From Pseudomonas orientalis (GTDB taxonomy: Bacteria; Pseudomonadota; Gammaproteobacteria; Pseudomonadales; Pseudomonadaceae), in the NCBI RefSeq assembly GCF_022807995.1, contig NZ_CP094351.1, forward strand, positions 370,501-434,500: a DNA stretch of 64,000 nt, written 5' to 3'. The notes beneath the pieces are model-generated. The model made no database searches, was not told where the DNA came from, and saw nothing but the letters and a program-made list of their open reading frames with translations. A program made the translations under genes and the position numbers. Shown in pieces: positions 28,840-37,237 of this stretch. How positions within the stretch are numbered: the stretch's first letter is position 1; each line of letters begins with the position of its first letter.

Positions 28840-29278
28840 GCACGGCTCCGAAGGCAAAGATGCGCTGCATTCTACCCCCGAAGACGACCCGAGGCCGAAG
28901 CTATTGCCCAGGGTATTGGGCTCTTTGGCGATCGTCGGCTTGATGGTGGGCTTGATGATTGGTCGCCTGACCACTGCGGAACCGGTCGAGCTGCAGCAGG
29001 TAGAGCCTGCTGCGGATGGTCTGGTGGCGTGGTTCAACCGCGAGCCCAAGTTGCACGGCGAGCATATCGACGGCACCGTGGCGCTGCTGTTCGATGCGCA
29101 GGGCAAGGCCGCTGGCGGGCAGCTCAAGGTCAATGACAAGGTTGTGAACTGGCGCGTGCGCAAGACCGACGGCGGTTTGCTGCTCAACCTGGTGGCGGCG
29201 CGGCCATTGCGTGGGGAGTGGAAAGGCCAGGAGGTCGATGACCGCTGGCGGCTGGAGGTCCATCTCCAGGAGCAATAA
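28838..29278 (+). CDS. Hypothetical single-span membrane protein
   Basis: A 146-residue protein I do not recognise. It has a hydrophilic N-terminus (about 25 residues), one membrane span (about 27-43, VLGSLAIVGLMVGLMIG) and a C-terminal domain of about 95 residues with beta-type patterning (GTVALLFDAQGKAAGGQLKV, NWRVRKTDGGLLLNLVA). This suggests an inner-membrane anchor with a periplasmic domain. It is divergent from trmL with overlapping start codons. Codon use matches the core genome, which supports a real gene. Confidence 0.75.
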   Translation: MHGSEGKDALHSTPEDDPRPKLLPRVLGSLAIVGLMVGLMIGRLTTAEPVELQQVEPAADGLVAWFNREPKLHGEHIDGTVALLFDAQGKAAGGQLKVNDKVVNWRVRKTDGGLLLNLVAARPLRGEWKGQEVDDRWRLEVHLQEQ

Positions 29279-29396
29279 AAGAGGGAGTTCCCGGCCTGCC
29301 TGTACCAGGGCTCCCAAAACGGGGTGAAGCCAGAGGCTTCGGTGTTAAAGAGGGGATTCTCGGCCTGCCTGTACCAAGGTCCCCGAAACTGGGTTG
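29278..29396. repeat. Two imperfect direct repeats of about 48 bp
   Basis: Copy 1 is about 29278-29325 and copy 2 about 29347-29396, sharing CGGCCTGCCTGTACCA as the core and AAGAGGG at the left edge. Copies are spaced about 70 bases. They sit directly after the stop of the hypothetical gene and do not match either REP family. Confidence 0.75.
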
Positions 29397-29609
29397 TGCC
29401 TGGGTTATTGCAGGGCGCGTGCCAGAGTTTGCAATTGGCGCGGTAAAAGATTGCAAGAAAGCGCAAAGCCGCGGAATCCGGGGCTTTGGTGGTTTCAACT
29501 TTCAAGAATTTTTTAGCAATAGCGATCTTTCAGGTTTCAAGTCAGTGCCCAATGCCGGTTCATGGTGCATTGAAGCAGTGCACAACCTTCAAATTTTGTG
29601 ACGATCCAA
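29397..29609. other. Intergenic stretch with no supported gene
   Basis: An open frame of 60 codons (29419-29601) exists but has no ribosome site and no recognisable features. I see no promoter or RNA structure here. Together with the flanking repeats this makes about 450 bases without a gene before ntrC. Confidence 0.5.
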
Positions 29610-29702
29610 ATGTGGGAGGGGGCTTGCCCCCGATAGCGGTGTATCAGCCAGCCTATCTGTAGCTGACCCACCGCAATCGGGGGCAAGCCCCCTCCCACAT
29701 TG
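29610..29702. repeat. REPIN, GGGAGGGGGCTTGCCCCC family
   Basis: An inverted REP pair just downstream of the ntrC 3' end. It is almost the same sequence as the REPIN at 28280-28371, so the two look like a recent duplication or gene conversion. Confidence 0.93.
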
Positions 29703-29728
29703 GTTTTCAGTGAATTAGAAAGCGGTGA

Positions 29729-31165
29729 TCAGGCGTCGTCGCCTTCGTCGTCATCCCCGCCATCCACCTTCATCCCCAGCTCCTTGATCTTGCGCGTCAG
29801 GGTATTGCGCCCCCAGCCCAGCAGCACGGCGGCATCGCGACGGCGGCCGGCGGTGTGCTTGAGCGCGGTCTCGATCATGATCCGCTCGAACGCCGGCACG
29901 GCGCTGTCGAGCAGGTTTGACTGGCCGCGTGCCAGGGCCTGGTCGGCCCATTGGCGCAGCGCCTGTTCCCAGTTGGTCACCGGGGCCGAGTCCTGCGGCA
30001 GGCTCAGCAGCTCCGGCGGCAAGTCACTGATATGCACTTCGCGCCCGGACGCCATTACCGTGATCCAGCGGCAGGTGTTCTCCAGCTGGCGCACATTGCC
30101 CGGCCACGGCAGGTTCTTGAGGTATTCCTCGGTCTCGCTCTTGAGCAGCTTGGGCTCCACGGCCAGCTCCAGGGCGGCGCGGCTGAGGAAGTGGCGGGCG
30201 AGGGTGGGGATGTCTTCGCGGCGGTCCGACATGCGCGGGATGTGGATGCGGATCACGTTGAGGCGGTGGAACAAGTCTTCACGGAATTTGCCGGCCTGCA
30301 CCAGGGTTTCCAGGTTCTGGTGCGTGGCCGCGATGATGCGTACATCCACCTTGACCGGTGTATGCCCACCGACGCGATAGAACTCGCCGTCGGCCAGCAC
30401 GCGCAGCAAGCGGGTCTGGGTATCGGCCGGCATGTCGCCGATTTCATCGAGGAACAGGGTGCCGCCGTCGGCCTGTTCAAAGCGCCCGCGACGCAGATTG
30501 GCCGCGCCGGTGAACGCGCCTTTTTCATGGCCGAACAGCTCGGACTCCATCAAGTCCTTGGGGATTGCGGCCATGTTCAGCGCGATGAACGGCGAGGCTG
30601 CACGAGGGCTGTGACGGTGCAGGGCGTGCGCCACCAACTCCTTGCCGGTACCCGACTCGCCGTTGATCAGCACGGTGATGTTGGAGTGGCTCAAGCGCCC
30701 GATGGCGCGAAACACTTCCTGCATCGCTGGCGCTTCGCCGATGATTTCCGGGGTACGGGTCAGGGCCGGCGGGGCTTCCTGGTTCTGTTGCTCCTGGGCG
30801 TGCTGGTTGGCGCGCTTGACCAGCGCCACCGCCTCATCCACGTCGAACGGCTTGGGCAGGTACTCAAAGGCGCCGCCCTGGTAGGACGCGACAGCGCTGT
30901 CCAGGTCCGAGTGCGCCGTCATGATGATCACCGGCAGGCGCGGGTGCTGTTCACGGATCCGCGCCAAAAGGTCCAGGCCGCTGGCGCCGGGCATGCGGAT
31001 ATCGGAGATGATTACGTCCGGCTGCTGGCGCGCCAGGCGGCTCATCACGCCGTCGGCGCTGTCGAAGCTCTGGGTGGTCATGCCTTCCTGTTGCAAGGCT
31101 TTCTCCAGGACCCAGCGGATAGAACGGTCGTCATCGACGATCCAGACAGTTTCACTACGGCTCAT
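29729..31165 (-). CDS. ntrC: Nitrogen regulation response regulator NtrC (GlnG)
   Basis: A 478-residue sigma54-dependent activator. Receiver domain (1-120) with phospho-acceptor Asp in DVIISDIRMPG (about 54) and Lys in PKPFD; AAA+ domain (about 140-375) with Walker A GESGTGKE, GAFTGA loop in ELFGHEKGAFTGA and Walker B GTLFLDEIGDMP; C-terminal Fis-type helix-turn-helix (about 430-470, AVLLGWGRNTLTRKIKELGM). An acidic tail (DGGDDDEGDDA) ends the protein. The start overlaps the ntrB stop by 4 bases. Confidence 0.98.
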   Translation of the reverse strand: MSRSETVWIVDDDRSIRWVLEKALQQEGMTTQSFDSADGVMSRLARQQPDVIISDIRMPGASGLDLLARIREQHPRLPVIIMTAHSDLDSAVASYQGGAFEYLPKPFDVDEAVALVKRANQHAQEQQNQEAPPALTRTPEIIGEAPAMQEVFRAIGRLSHSNITVLINGESGTGKELVAHALHRHSPRAASPFIALNMAAIPKDLMESELFGHEKGAFTGAANLRRGRFEQADGGTLFLDEIGDMPADTQTRLLRVLADGEFYRVGGHTPVKVDVRIIAATHQNLETLVQAGKFREDLFHRLNVIRIHIPRMSDRREDIPTLARHFLSRAALELAVEPKLLKSETEEYLKNLPWPGNVRQLENTCRWITVMASGREVHISDLPPELLSLPQDSAPVTNWEQALRQWADQALARGQSNLLDSAVPAFERIMIETALKHTAGRRRDAAVLLGWGRNTLTRKIKELGMKVDGGDDDEGDDA

Positions 31166-32247
31166 GTCGTGGGGGCTCCTTGTTCCAATGGCAGGAAGAT
31201 CGAGAACGTGGTGTGGCCGGGATGGCTCTCACATTCGATCAGGCCCTGGTGCTGGCTGATGATGTTCTGGGTAATGGCCAGGCCCAGCCCGGTACCGTCC
31301 GGGCGGCCGCTGACCATGGGGAAGAAGATGGTTTCCTGCAGTTCGGCCGGGATGCCCGGGCCGTTGTCGATGATCTCGACCTTGGTCACCAGGCGATGGC
31401 GTACATGGCCGATGGTGAACTGGCGCAGGGCGCGGGTGCGCAGACTGATGCGGCCCAGGCGCAACTCGTTCTGGCTGCTGATGGCCTGCATGGCGTTGCG
31501 CACGATATTGAGCACCGCCTGGATCATCTGCTCGCGGTCGATCAACACGTCGGGAATGCTCGGGTCGTAGTCGCGCACCAGGGTGATGCAGCCCTGGCTT
31601 TCGGCCTCGACCAGTTGGCAGACGCGCTCCAGCACTTCGTGCACGTTGGTCATGGCCAGGGACGGCAGCTTGTTGGAGCCGAGCATGCGGTCCACCAGGT
31701 TGCGCAGGCGGTCGGCCTCTTCGATGATGACGTTGGTGTAGTCCTTGAGATGCTCCTCCGGCAGTTCGCGGGCCAGCAACTGCGCCGCGCCGCGAATGCC
31801 GCCCAGGGGGTTCTTGATCTCATGGGCCAGGCCGCGCACCAGCATCTTGCTGGTTTCCTGCTTGGACAGCTGCGCTTCTTCCTTGGTGATGCGCAGCAGG
31901 CGGTCGCGCGGGTGCACTTCAAGCAGCAGCAGGGTGGCGCCATTGCTCAGGATCGGCGTCACCGCGTAGTCGACGGTCAACGTCTGACCGGTCAGGGCGG
32001 TGAGCATCGCTTCGCGCTTGGTGAACGGGTGCGCCTGCTCCACGGCCTGGCGCAACGAACTCAAGGCTTCGGCCGACTCGGTGAACAATTCGCTGATGAA
32101 CTGCCCATGGCTGCGCTGACCGCTGATGGCCAGGAGCATTTCCGCCGCCGGGTTCATGTACTCAAGGCGCAGGTCGGCATTGAGCAGGATGGTCGCGGTG
32201 GTCAGGTTGTCGAGTAACAAACGGTGCAGTGCATCGCTGATGGTCAT
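31162..32247 (-). CDS. ntrB: Nitrogen regulation sensor kinase NtrB (GlnL)
   Basis: A 361-residue cytoplasmic histidine kinase that phosphorylates NtrC when nitrogen is limiting. PAS domain at the N-terminus (about 5-110), H-box GLAHEIKNPLGGIRGAAQLL (His about 140), N-box LNIVRNAMQAI and G-boxes DNGPGIP, GTGLGLAI. No membrane span, as usual for NtrB. It is the first gene of ntrBC. Confidence 0.98.
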   Translation of the reverse strand: MTISDALHRLLLDNLTTATILLNADLRLEYMNPAAEMLLAISGQRSHGQFISELFTESAEALSSLRQAVEQAHPFTKREAMLTALTGQTLTVDYAVTPILSNGATLLLLEVHPRDRLLRITKEEAQLSKQETSKMLVRGLAHEIKNPLGGIRGAAQLLARELPEEHLKDYTNVIIEEADRLRNLVDRMLGSNKLPSLAMTNVHEVLERVCQLVEAESQGCITLVRDYDPSIPDVLIDREQMIQAVLNIVRNAMQAISSQNELRLGRISLRTRALRQFTIGHVRHRLVTKVEIIDNGPGIPAELQETIFFPMVSGRPDGTGLGLAITQNIISQHQGLIECESHPGHTTFSIFLPLEQGAPTT

Positions 32248-32303
32248 CGGGACCTCTTTTGGAGCAAGGCGCAGGCTTGAGGCACACGCTGATACAAGGA
32301 AAA

Positions 32304-32319
32304 TGCAAAAACCAAACCA
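32304..32319 (-). promoter_or_regulatory. Probable sigma54 promoter of ntrBC
   Basis: Read on the minus strand, TGGTTTGGTTTTTGCA has the GG and GC of a -24/-12 promoter with the correct 10 bases between them and the preferred TTTGC at -12. It lies about 57 bases before the ntrB start. The NtrC-like dyad about 130 bases upstream supports autoregulation. Confidence 0.5.
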
Positions 32320-32446
32320 AGGCTCCGAAAAGAAGCGTTAAAGCCCTGAAATAGGGAGTTTTGGCACGAAACTGTGGCGTTCTGCCAGCTTAAGCGGGAA
32401 GTTTCGAACCAAAATGGGCTGGACAACTGCGCAGGGTGCAGGCTAT

Positions 32447-32463
32447 CGCACCAATATAGTGCG
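32447..32463 (-). promoter_or_regulatory. NtrC-like operator upstream of ntrBC
   Basis: CGCACCAATATAGTGCG has the GCAC-N7-GTGC dyad of NtrC sites (known consensus TGCACC-N5-GGTGCA). It is placed at enhancer distance from the -24/-12 element. Confidence 0.6.
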
Positions 32464-32521
32464 GTTTTGTGAAGGTTGTTCAGGAAGGTGCCAGAGACGG
32501 CCCTGAATGCATACAGTCCAA

Positions 32522-32613
32522 GTGTGGGAGGGGGCTTGCCCCCGATTGCGGTGGGTCAGTCACATAAATGTCCACTGACACTCCGCCATCGGGGGCAAGC
32601 CCCCTCCCACATT
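32522..32613. repeat. REPIN, GGGAGGGGGCTTGCCCCC family
   Basis: An inverted REP pair with spacer dyad (GTCAGTCA...CACTGACA), directly after the chorismate mutase 3' end and upstream of the ntrBC control region. Confidence 0.93.
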
Positions 32614-32632
32614 TTTTAATCGGTTTCCAGGC

Positions 32633-33169
32633 CTAGCCTTTGTAGATACACAGCTCGGCCGTGGCGCGGATCATCGCCAGTTGGCGCAGCGGGTCATTGA
32701 GTGGCTCATGCACCGCCTCGGCCAGCCACTGCGGACACTGCGGGTCGGTGCGCTGTGGGGTGAAGTCGGCCAACTGCTGCAACAGGCGCTTTTGCAGTTC
32801 ATCCAGCTGCGGGCGAATCTGCTTGACCAGGTCCGGGCGCGGATCGTCCGGCGCCTTGCCCTGGAACTGCCAGTCGGACAGGTGGGTGTATTGCACCAGT
32901 TTGTTCGCCTCGATCTGCGCTGAGAAAAACTGCTCGGCGACGGCGGGGTCCAGTTTGTAGCTCGGGGCTTGGGCGACGACGCTGGCGATCACTTCCTGCT
33001 CGCGCTTTTTATCTTCTACGGGCTTTTTGCTGTCCCATTTGCTCAGGGCCACCTGGTCGGCGATCTCCAGGCGTTCGGCGATGCTGTTTAGCAAGGGTTC
33101 AAGCGTCGGCGGCGCGGCGCTGGCACTGGCGCTGACAAATAACAGAGCGAACACAAATCGACGTTTCAA
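32633..33169 (-). CDS. Secreted (periplasmic) chorismate mutase, AroQ-gamma type
   Basis: A 178-residue exported enzyme converting chorismate to prephenate. Signal peptide about 1-18 (RFVFALLFVSASASA then APP). The chorismate-mutase helix is visible (LNSIAERLEIADQVALSKWDSKKPVEDKKRE), with a helical C-terminal domain carrying Cys residues near CPQW and ELCIY. The start is a TTG at 33169: it has a strong AGGAGAT site 7 to 8 bases upstream, and everything further upstream in frame is REP sequence. The periplasmic form is separate from the cytoplasmic aromatic pathway; its purpose in pseudomonads is uncertain. Confidence 0.88.
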   Translation of the reverse strand: MKRRFVFALLFVSASASAAPPTLEPLLNSIAERLEIADQVALSKWDSKKPVEDKKREQEVIASVVAQAPSYKLDPAVAEQFFSAQIEANKLVQYTHLSDWQFQGKAPDDPRPDLVKQIRPQLDELQKRLLQQLADFTPQRTDPQCPQWLAEAVHEPLNDPLRQLAMIRATAELCIYKG

Positions 33170-33182
33170 TGGAGATCTCCTT

Positions 33183-33282
33183 GTAGGAGCGAGCTTGCTC
33201 GCGAAGGTCGTTAACGATAACGCGTAAATGTTGAAGAGATGTGGTGTCCTGGCGTTTTTCGCGAGCAAGCTCGCTCCTACAG
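33183..33282. repeat. REPIN, GTAGGAGCGAGCTTGCTCGCGA family
   Basis: A full inverted REP pair. Its left end touches the ribosome site of the chorismate mutase gene, so it lies in the 5' leader of that gene. Confidence 0.93.
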
Positions 33283-33390
33283 TGGCTGCGTAGGGCGTCA
33301 GGCGCAGGCTACCTTACCTTGCGCGCTTGCCTACAGTTGCGCCAGAATCCGCCGGCTTGTACGGCTGGCTTGTCGTCTCTAAGGTTGCTC

Positions 33391-33594
33391 GGTCGCTGCT
33401 CATCAGCGATCAGGTTTAGTAGCCTGAGGGTCAAGTTAAGCGTGTACCGCACCGTTCTTTATGGCGGCTGTGTGCAGGGCATCTTCGGATGCGCCGGTTT
33501 TTGCTTAACTTCCCCGGTCTACTAACCTGCGCCCAACTGCCACCCAATCGTTTAGTAGCGAGTCGATGGCGGCCTCATTCGAGGAAGTTAAGAC
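33391..33594 (+). promoter_or_regulatory. Structured leader with two mutually exclusive folds (candidate RNA switch)
   Basis: Upstream fold: AGGTTTAGTAG (33412-33422) pairs with CTACTAACCT (33519-33528, one bulged T), then CC/GG, GGG/CCC, and AAGTTAAGC (33433-33441) with GCTTAACTT (33503-33511). Inside is the tetraloop hairpin GCATC-TTCG-GATGC (33479-33492), and before it the hairpin GGTCGCTG-CTCAT-CAGCGATC (33391-33411). Downstream fold: the same middle strand can instead pair with second copies, CTACTAAC with GTTTAGTAG (33550-33558) and CTTAACTTCC (33504-33513) with GGAAGTTAAG (33583-33592). That last segment contains the ribosome site (GAGGAAG, 33581-33587) of the gene at 33595, so this fold would block translation. 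Pairings are seen directly in sequence; regulation is inferred. Confidence 0.65.
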
Positions 33595-33831
33595 ATGTTC
33601 AAGCCAACCCCAAATCCACCCCCATCCGTTATCGCCATCGATCCCGACAGCGACGACGAATCCCTGCTGGTCAACAGCTTCGAAACCTTCTCCTCGGTCA
33701 GTACCTTGTTGCTGGACCTTTGCGAAGACCTGGATGGCAAGCACCGCGATATCGCACTGGCCATTCACCAACTGAGCGCCATGGGGACGCTGATGGTCAG
33801 CCGTATGCTTGACCGCCAAGCGGCCATCTGA
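33595..33831 (+). CDS. Small acidic DUF protein (DUF6124/DUF3077-like)
   Basis: A 78-residue protein starting MFKPTPNPPPSV, a start typical of small pseudomonad-specific DUF proteins. After a Pro/Asp-rich segment it has a helical part (TFSSVSTLLLDLCEDLDGKHRDIALAIHQLSAMGTLMVSRMLDR). Ribosome site GAGGAAG is 7 bases before the ATG. Function is unknown. It stands alone, behind the unusual leader and ahead of a shared terminator with glnA. The family name is from memory and not certain. Confidence 0.8.
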   Translation: MFKPTPNPPPSVIAIDPDSDDESLLVNSFETFSSVSTLLLDLCEDLDGKHRDIALAIHQLSAMGTLMVSRMLDRQAAI

Positions 33832-33843
33832 CAATCCACAGGC

Positions 33844-33873
33844 AAAAAAAGACCTCCCGAAGGAGGTCCTTTT
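33844..33873. terminator. Bidirectional terminator between DUF gene and glnA
   Basis: GACCTCC-CGAA-GGAGGTC is a perfect 7-bp hairpin (33851-33868) with an A7 run on the left and TTTT on the right. On the minus strand the A7 becomes the T-tract for glnA. Confidence 0.9.
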
Positions 33874-33903
33874 CATCACGCTACGTCAAGCAGCGCTACC
33901 GGA

Positions 33904-35310
33904 TCAGCAGCTGTAGTACAGCTCGTATTCCAGTGGGTGTACGAAGGTGCGCACCTTGATTTCTTCTTCGCTTTTCAGGGCGATGTAAGCGTCGATGAAG
34001 TCGTCGCTGAACACGCCGCCTTTGGTCAGGAACGCACGGCCCTTGTCCAGCTCTTCCAGGGCTTCTTTCAGGCTGCCGCACACTTGTGGGATCTCTTTGG
34101 CCTCTTCAGGCGGCAGGTCGTACAAGTTTTTGTCGGCGGCGTCGCCAGGGTGGATCTTGTTCTGGATACCGTCCAGGCCGGCCATCATCAGGGCGGCGAA
34201 GGCCAGGTAAGGGTTGGCGGCCGGATCCGGGAAACGCGCTTCGATACGACGGCCCTTAGGGCTGTTGACGTAAGGAATGCGGATCGAGGCGGAGCGGTTG
34301 CGTGCCGAGTAGGCCAGCATCACCGGCGCTTCAAAACCAGGGACCAGACGCTTGTAGGAGTTGGTCGATGGGTTGGTGAAGCCGTTCAGGGCCTTGCCGT
34401 GCTTGATGATGCCGCCGATGAAGTACAGAGCGGTGTCGGACAGGCCGGCATAACCTTCGCCGGCGAAGGTGTTCTTGCCGTCTTTGGAAATCGATACGTG
34501 AACGTGCATGCCCGAGCCGTTATCGCCGTACAGCGGCTTAGGCATGAAAGTGGCGGTGCGGCCATAGGCGTCGGCAACGTTGTGCACACAGTATTTCAGG
34601 GTCTGAACTTCGTCGGCTTTCTTCACCAGGGTGTTGAATTTCACGCCGATTTCGTTCTGGCCGGCAGTCGCCACCTCATGGTGGTGAACTTCAACGGTCT
34701 GGCCCATTTCTTCCAGTGCGTTGCACATGGAGGTACGGATTTCGTGGTCGAAGTCGAACGGTGGAACCGGGAAGTAGCCGCCTTTCACGCCTGGACGGTG
34801 GCCTTTGTTGCCGCCTTCCACGTCCTGGTCGGACATCCACGAGCCTTGCTCGGAGAAAATCTTGAACATGGAGCCCGAGATGTCGGATTTGAACTTCACC
34901 GAGTCGAAGATGAAGAATTCTGGCTCCGGGCCGAAGAATGCGGTGTCGCCGATACCGGTGGACTTCAGGTATTCCTCGGCACGGTGGGCGATGGCGCGTG
35001 GGTCGCGGTCATAGCCTTGCATGGTCGAAGGCTCGATGATGTCGCACACCAGGATCAGGGTCGGCTCTTCGGTGAACGGGTCGAGTACGGCGGTGCTGTC
35101 GTCTGGCAGCAGGATCATGTCGGAGGCTTCAATGCCTTTCCAGCCGGCGATGGAGGAACCGTCGAACATTTTGCCGACTTCGAAGAAGTCATCTTCCAGC
35201 GCATCGCGAGCCGGCATGGTCACGTGGTGCTGAGTACCTTTGGTGTCCGTGAAGCGCAGATCAATCCATTTAACGTCATGATCTTTGATGAGTTGAACCG
35301 ACTTCGACAT
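33904..35310 (-). CDS. glnA: Glutamine synthetase type I
   Basis: A 468-residue ATP-dependent enzyme joining ammonia and glutamate. Seen: the beta-grasp N-terminal part ([17 protein letters not shown]), Asp50-region [12 protein letters not shown], the metal site EPEFFIFD, the ATP region [30 protein letters not shown], and the adenylylation site Tyr in [10 protein letters not shown] (about 397). It is therefore under GlnE control in the usual way. A sigma54 promoter and NtrC-like sites lie upstream. Confidence 0.98.
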   Translation of the reverse strand: MSKSVQLIKDHDVKWIDLRFTDTKGTQHHVTMPARDALEDDFFEVGKMFDGSSIAGWKGIEASDMILLPDDSTAVLDPFTEEPTLILVCDIIEPSTMQGYDRDPRAIAHRAEEYLKSTGIGDTAFFGPEPEFFIFDSVKFKSDISGSMFKIFSEQGSWMSDQDVEGGNKGHRPGVKGGYFPVPPFDFDHEIRTSMCNALEEMGQTVEVHHHEVATAGQNEIGVKFNTLVKKADEVQTLKYCVHNVADAYGRTATFMPKPLYGDNGSGMHVHVSISKDGKNTFAGEGYAGLSDTALYFIGGIIKHGKALNGFTNPSTNSYKRLVPGFEAPVMLAYSARNRSASIRIPYVNSPKGRRIEARFPDPAANPYLAFAALMMAGLDGIQNKIHPGDAADKNLYDLPPEEAKEIPQVCGSLKEALEELDKGRAFLTKGGVFSDDFIDAYIALKSEEEIKVRTFVHPLEYELYYSC

Positions 35311-35411
35311 GGTGTCCTCCGGGTGGCTTCGGGCTTGGTAGTGGAGTTAGCCCTTAGAATTTGGGTGATGCCGGCGCGGATACTCCGCCAAGGCAACCTG
35401 CCTCACAAGAG

Positions 35412-35427
35412 AGCAAATTGCATGCCA
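35412..35427 (-). promoter_or_regulatory. Sigma54 promoter of glnA
   Basis: On the minus strand TGGCATGCAATTTGCT matches the -24/-12 consensus (TGGCACG-N4-TTGCW) at all but one base with exact spacing. It lies about 100 bases ahead of the glnA start. Confidence 0.85.
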
Positions 35428-35499
35428 GTGCGCCAACATGGCCTTTTTGCTTCAAAGTGGCCCCTATAACGGTGCAAACGGCCAACGGGCGATAAATAG

Positions 35500-35547
35500 C
35501 GCACCGCAATGTAGCGTTATTTGGCGTAGATGACCCGTTTTGGTGCG
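35500..35547 (-). promoter_or_regulatory. Two NtrC-like sites upstream of glnA
   Basis: CGCACCGCAATGTAGCG (35500-35516) and TGACCCGTTTTGGTGCG (35531-35547) each resemble GCAC-N7-GTGC with one good and one degraded half. Their centres are 31 bases apart (three helical turns), about 85 to 120 bases upstream of the -24/-12 promoter. Confidence 0.5.
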
Positions 35548-35595
35548 CTGGACATGCGATGCATATTAACTGGTTAAACCTTGAGCGATTTCCGC

Positions 35596-35601
35596 TATAA
35601 T
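35596..35601 (+). promoter_or_regulatory. Possible -10 element of thiI
   Basis: A perfect TATAAT lies 42 bases before the thiI start. The -35 candidate at 17 bases (GTTAAA) is weak. Confidence 0.4.
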
Positions 35602-35643
35602 CCGCGCCCCCCTTTTTCAGCAGGCCCGGCGCGCGCTGTTTCC

Positions 35644-37098
35644 ATGAAATTAATCGTTAAAGTCTTCCCCGAAATCACCATCAAGAGCCGACCGGTACGG
35701 ATGCGTTTCATCCGTCAGTTGGCCAAGAACATCCGTGCCGTGCTCCGCGATCTGGACCCGGCTGTGGTGGTGAATGGCGTGTGGGACAATCTCGAGCTGG
35801 AAACCCGCCTGACCGACGCCAAAGCCTTGAAGGACATGACCGAGCGCCTGAGCTGCATGCCGGGCATCGCGCATTTCCTGCAGGTAGATGAGTACGCGCT
35901 GGGCGATTTCGACTACATCACCGAAAAATGCAAATTGCACTTCGGCGACAGTCTGGAAGGCAAGATTTTTTCGGTGCGTTGCAAGCGCGCCGGCAAGCAC
36001 CCGTTCAGCTCCATGGATGTGGAGAAATACGTCGGCAGCAAGCTGCGTCGCGAGTGCGGCGCCGCCGGAATTTCCCTCAAAGCACCGCAAATTGAAGTGC
36101 GCATGGAAATTCGCGACCAACGGTTGTTTGTGATCCACAGCCAGCACGACAGCATCGGCGGCTACCCGCTGGGCGCTTTGGAACAGACCCTGGTGTTGAT
36201 GTCCGGCGGTTTCGATTCCACGGTCGCGGCCTACCAGATCATGCGGCGCGGCCTGATGAGCCACTTCTGCTTCTTCAACCTGGGCGGGCGTGCACACGAA
36301 TTGGGCGTGATGGAAGTGGCGCACTTTATCTGGAAGAAGTACGGCAGCTCCCAACGCGTGCTATTTGTAAGCGTGCCGTTCGAAGAAGTATTGGGCGAAA
36401 TTCTCGGCAAAGTCGATAACAGTCATATGGGCGTGGTTTTGAAGCGTATGATGTTGCGCGCCGCATCCCGGATCGCCGATCAATTGCAGATCGATGCGCT
36501 GGTAACCGGTGAAGCGATCTCCCAGGTGTCCAGCCAGACGCTGCCGAACCTGTCGCTGATCGACTGCGTGACCGAGAAACTGGTGCTGCGCCCTCTGATC
36601 GCCAGCCATAAACAGGACATCATCGACCTGGCAGAAGAAATCGGCACCGCCGACTTTGCCAAGCATATGCCTGAGTATTGCGGGGTCATCTCGGTGAACC
36701 CCAAGACCCACGCCAAGCGCAACCGCGTGGAGTACGAAGAACAACAGTTCGACATGGCGATTCTTGAGCGTGCGCTTGAGAACGCCAAAATGGTCCCGAT
36801 CGATCGCGTCATCGACGAACTGGGCCAGGATGTGCAGATCGAAGAAGTCAGTGAAGCCCTGGCCGGCCAGATCATCATCGACATCCGTCATCCGGATGCC
36901 GCTGAAGACGAGCCGCTGGAGATTGCTGGCATCGACGTACAAACGCTGCCGTTTTATGCATTGAACGCGCGTTTCAAGGAACTGGATGACAGCCGTCAGT
37001 ACCTGCTGTATTGCGACAAAGGCGTGATGAGTCGCCTGCATGCCCACCATTTGCTCAGTGAGGGGCATGCCAATGTGCGCGTTTATCGACCGAGCTAA
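35644..37098 (+). CDS. thiI: tRNA 4-thiouridine sulfurtransferase ThiI
   Basis: A 484-residue enzyme for s4U8 in tRNA and sulfur transfer to the thiazole of thiamine. Order: ferredoxin-like and THUMP domains (about 1-165), PP-loop [15 protein letters not shown] (about 185-199), the Cys of EYCGVIS (about 345), and a C-terminal rhodanese domain with catalytic Cys in [11 protein letters not shown] (about 457). The ATG at 35644 starts the canonical [19 protein letters not shown]; the preceding in-frame codons are promoter DNA. Confidence 0.97.
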   Translation: MKLIVKVFPEITIKSRPVRMRFIRQLAKNIRAVLRDLDPAVVVNGVWDNLELETRLTDAKALKDMTERLSCMPGIAHFLQVDEYALGDFDYITEKCKLHFGDSLEGKIFSVRCKRAGKHPFSSMDVEKYVGSKLRRECGAAGISLKAPQIEVRMEIRDQRLFVIHSQHDSIGGYPLGALEQTLVLMSGGFDSTVAAYQIMRRGLMSHFCFFNLGGRAHELGVMEVAHFIWKKYGSSQRVLFVSVPFEEVLGEILGKVDNSHMGVVLKRMMLRAASRIADQLQIDALVTGEAISQVSSQTLPNLSLIDCVTEKLVLRPLIASHKQDIIDLAEEIGTADFAKHMPEYCGVISVNPKTHAKRNRVEYEEQQFDMAILERALENAKMVPIDRVIDELGQDVQIEEVSEALAGQIIIDIRHPDAAEDEPLEIAGIDVQTLPFYALNARFKELDDSRQYLLYCDKGVMSRLHAHHLLSEGHANVRVYRPS

Positions 37099-37237
37099 GA
37101 GCCCGGGGCTGTTTGCCTGTGGCCTGCGTCACCGGCCCCCCGACTCTGCCGTCAAGCTGTAACGGCAAGGCCTGACTCTACTGTTAATCGCTGCCACGAC
37201 CTGTCAGCACACCGAATCCTCTGATCGAGATACACAA

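Noticed and set aside
29419..29601. 60-codon open frame in the gap before ntrC
   Set aside because: No ribosome site, no domain and atypical composition; treated as non-coding.
29951..31570. 539-codon open frame antisense to ntrC and ntrB
   Set aside because: Crosses two real overlapping genes on the other strand; no domain signs.
33170..33268. Upstream extension of the chorismate mutase
   Set aside because: The added residues are translated REP sequence (KLAPT) and would bury the signal peptide.
33937..35469. 510-codon open frame antisense to glnA
   Set aside because: Shadow of a strongly biased, highly expressed gene.
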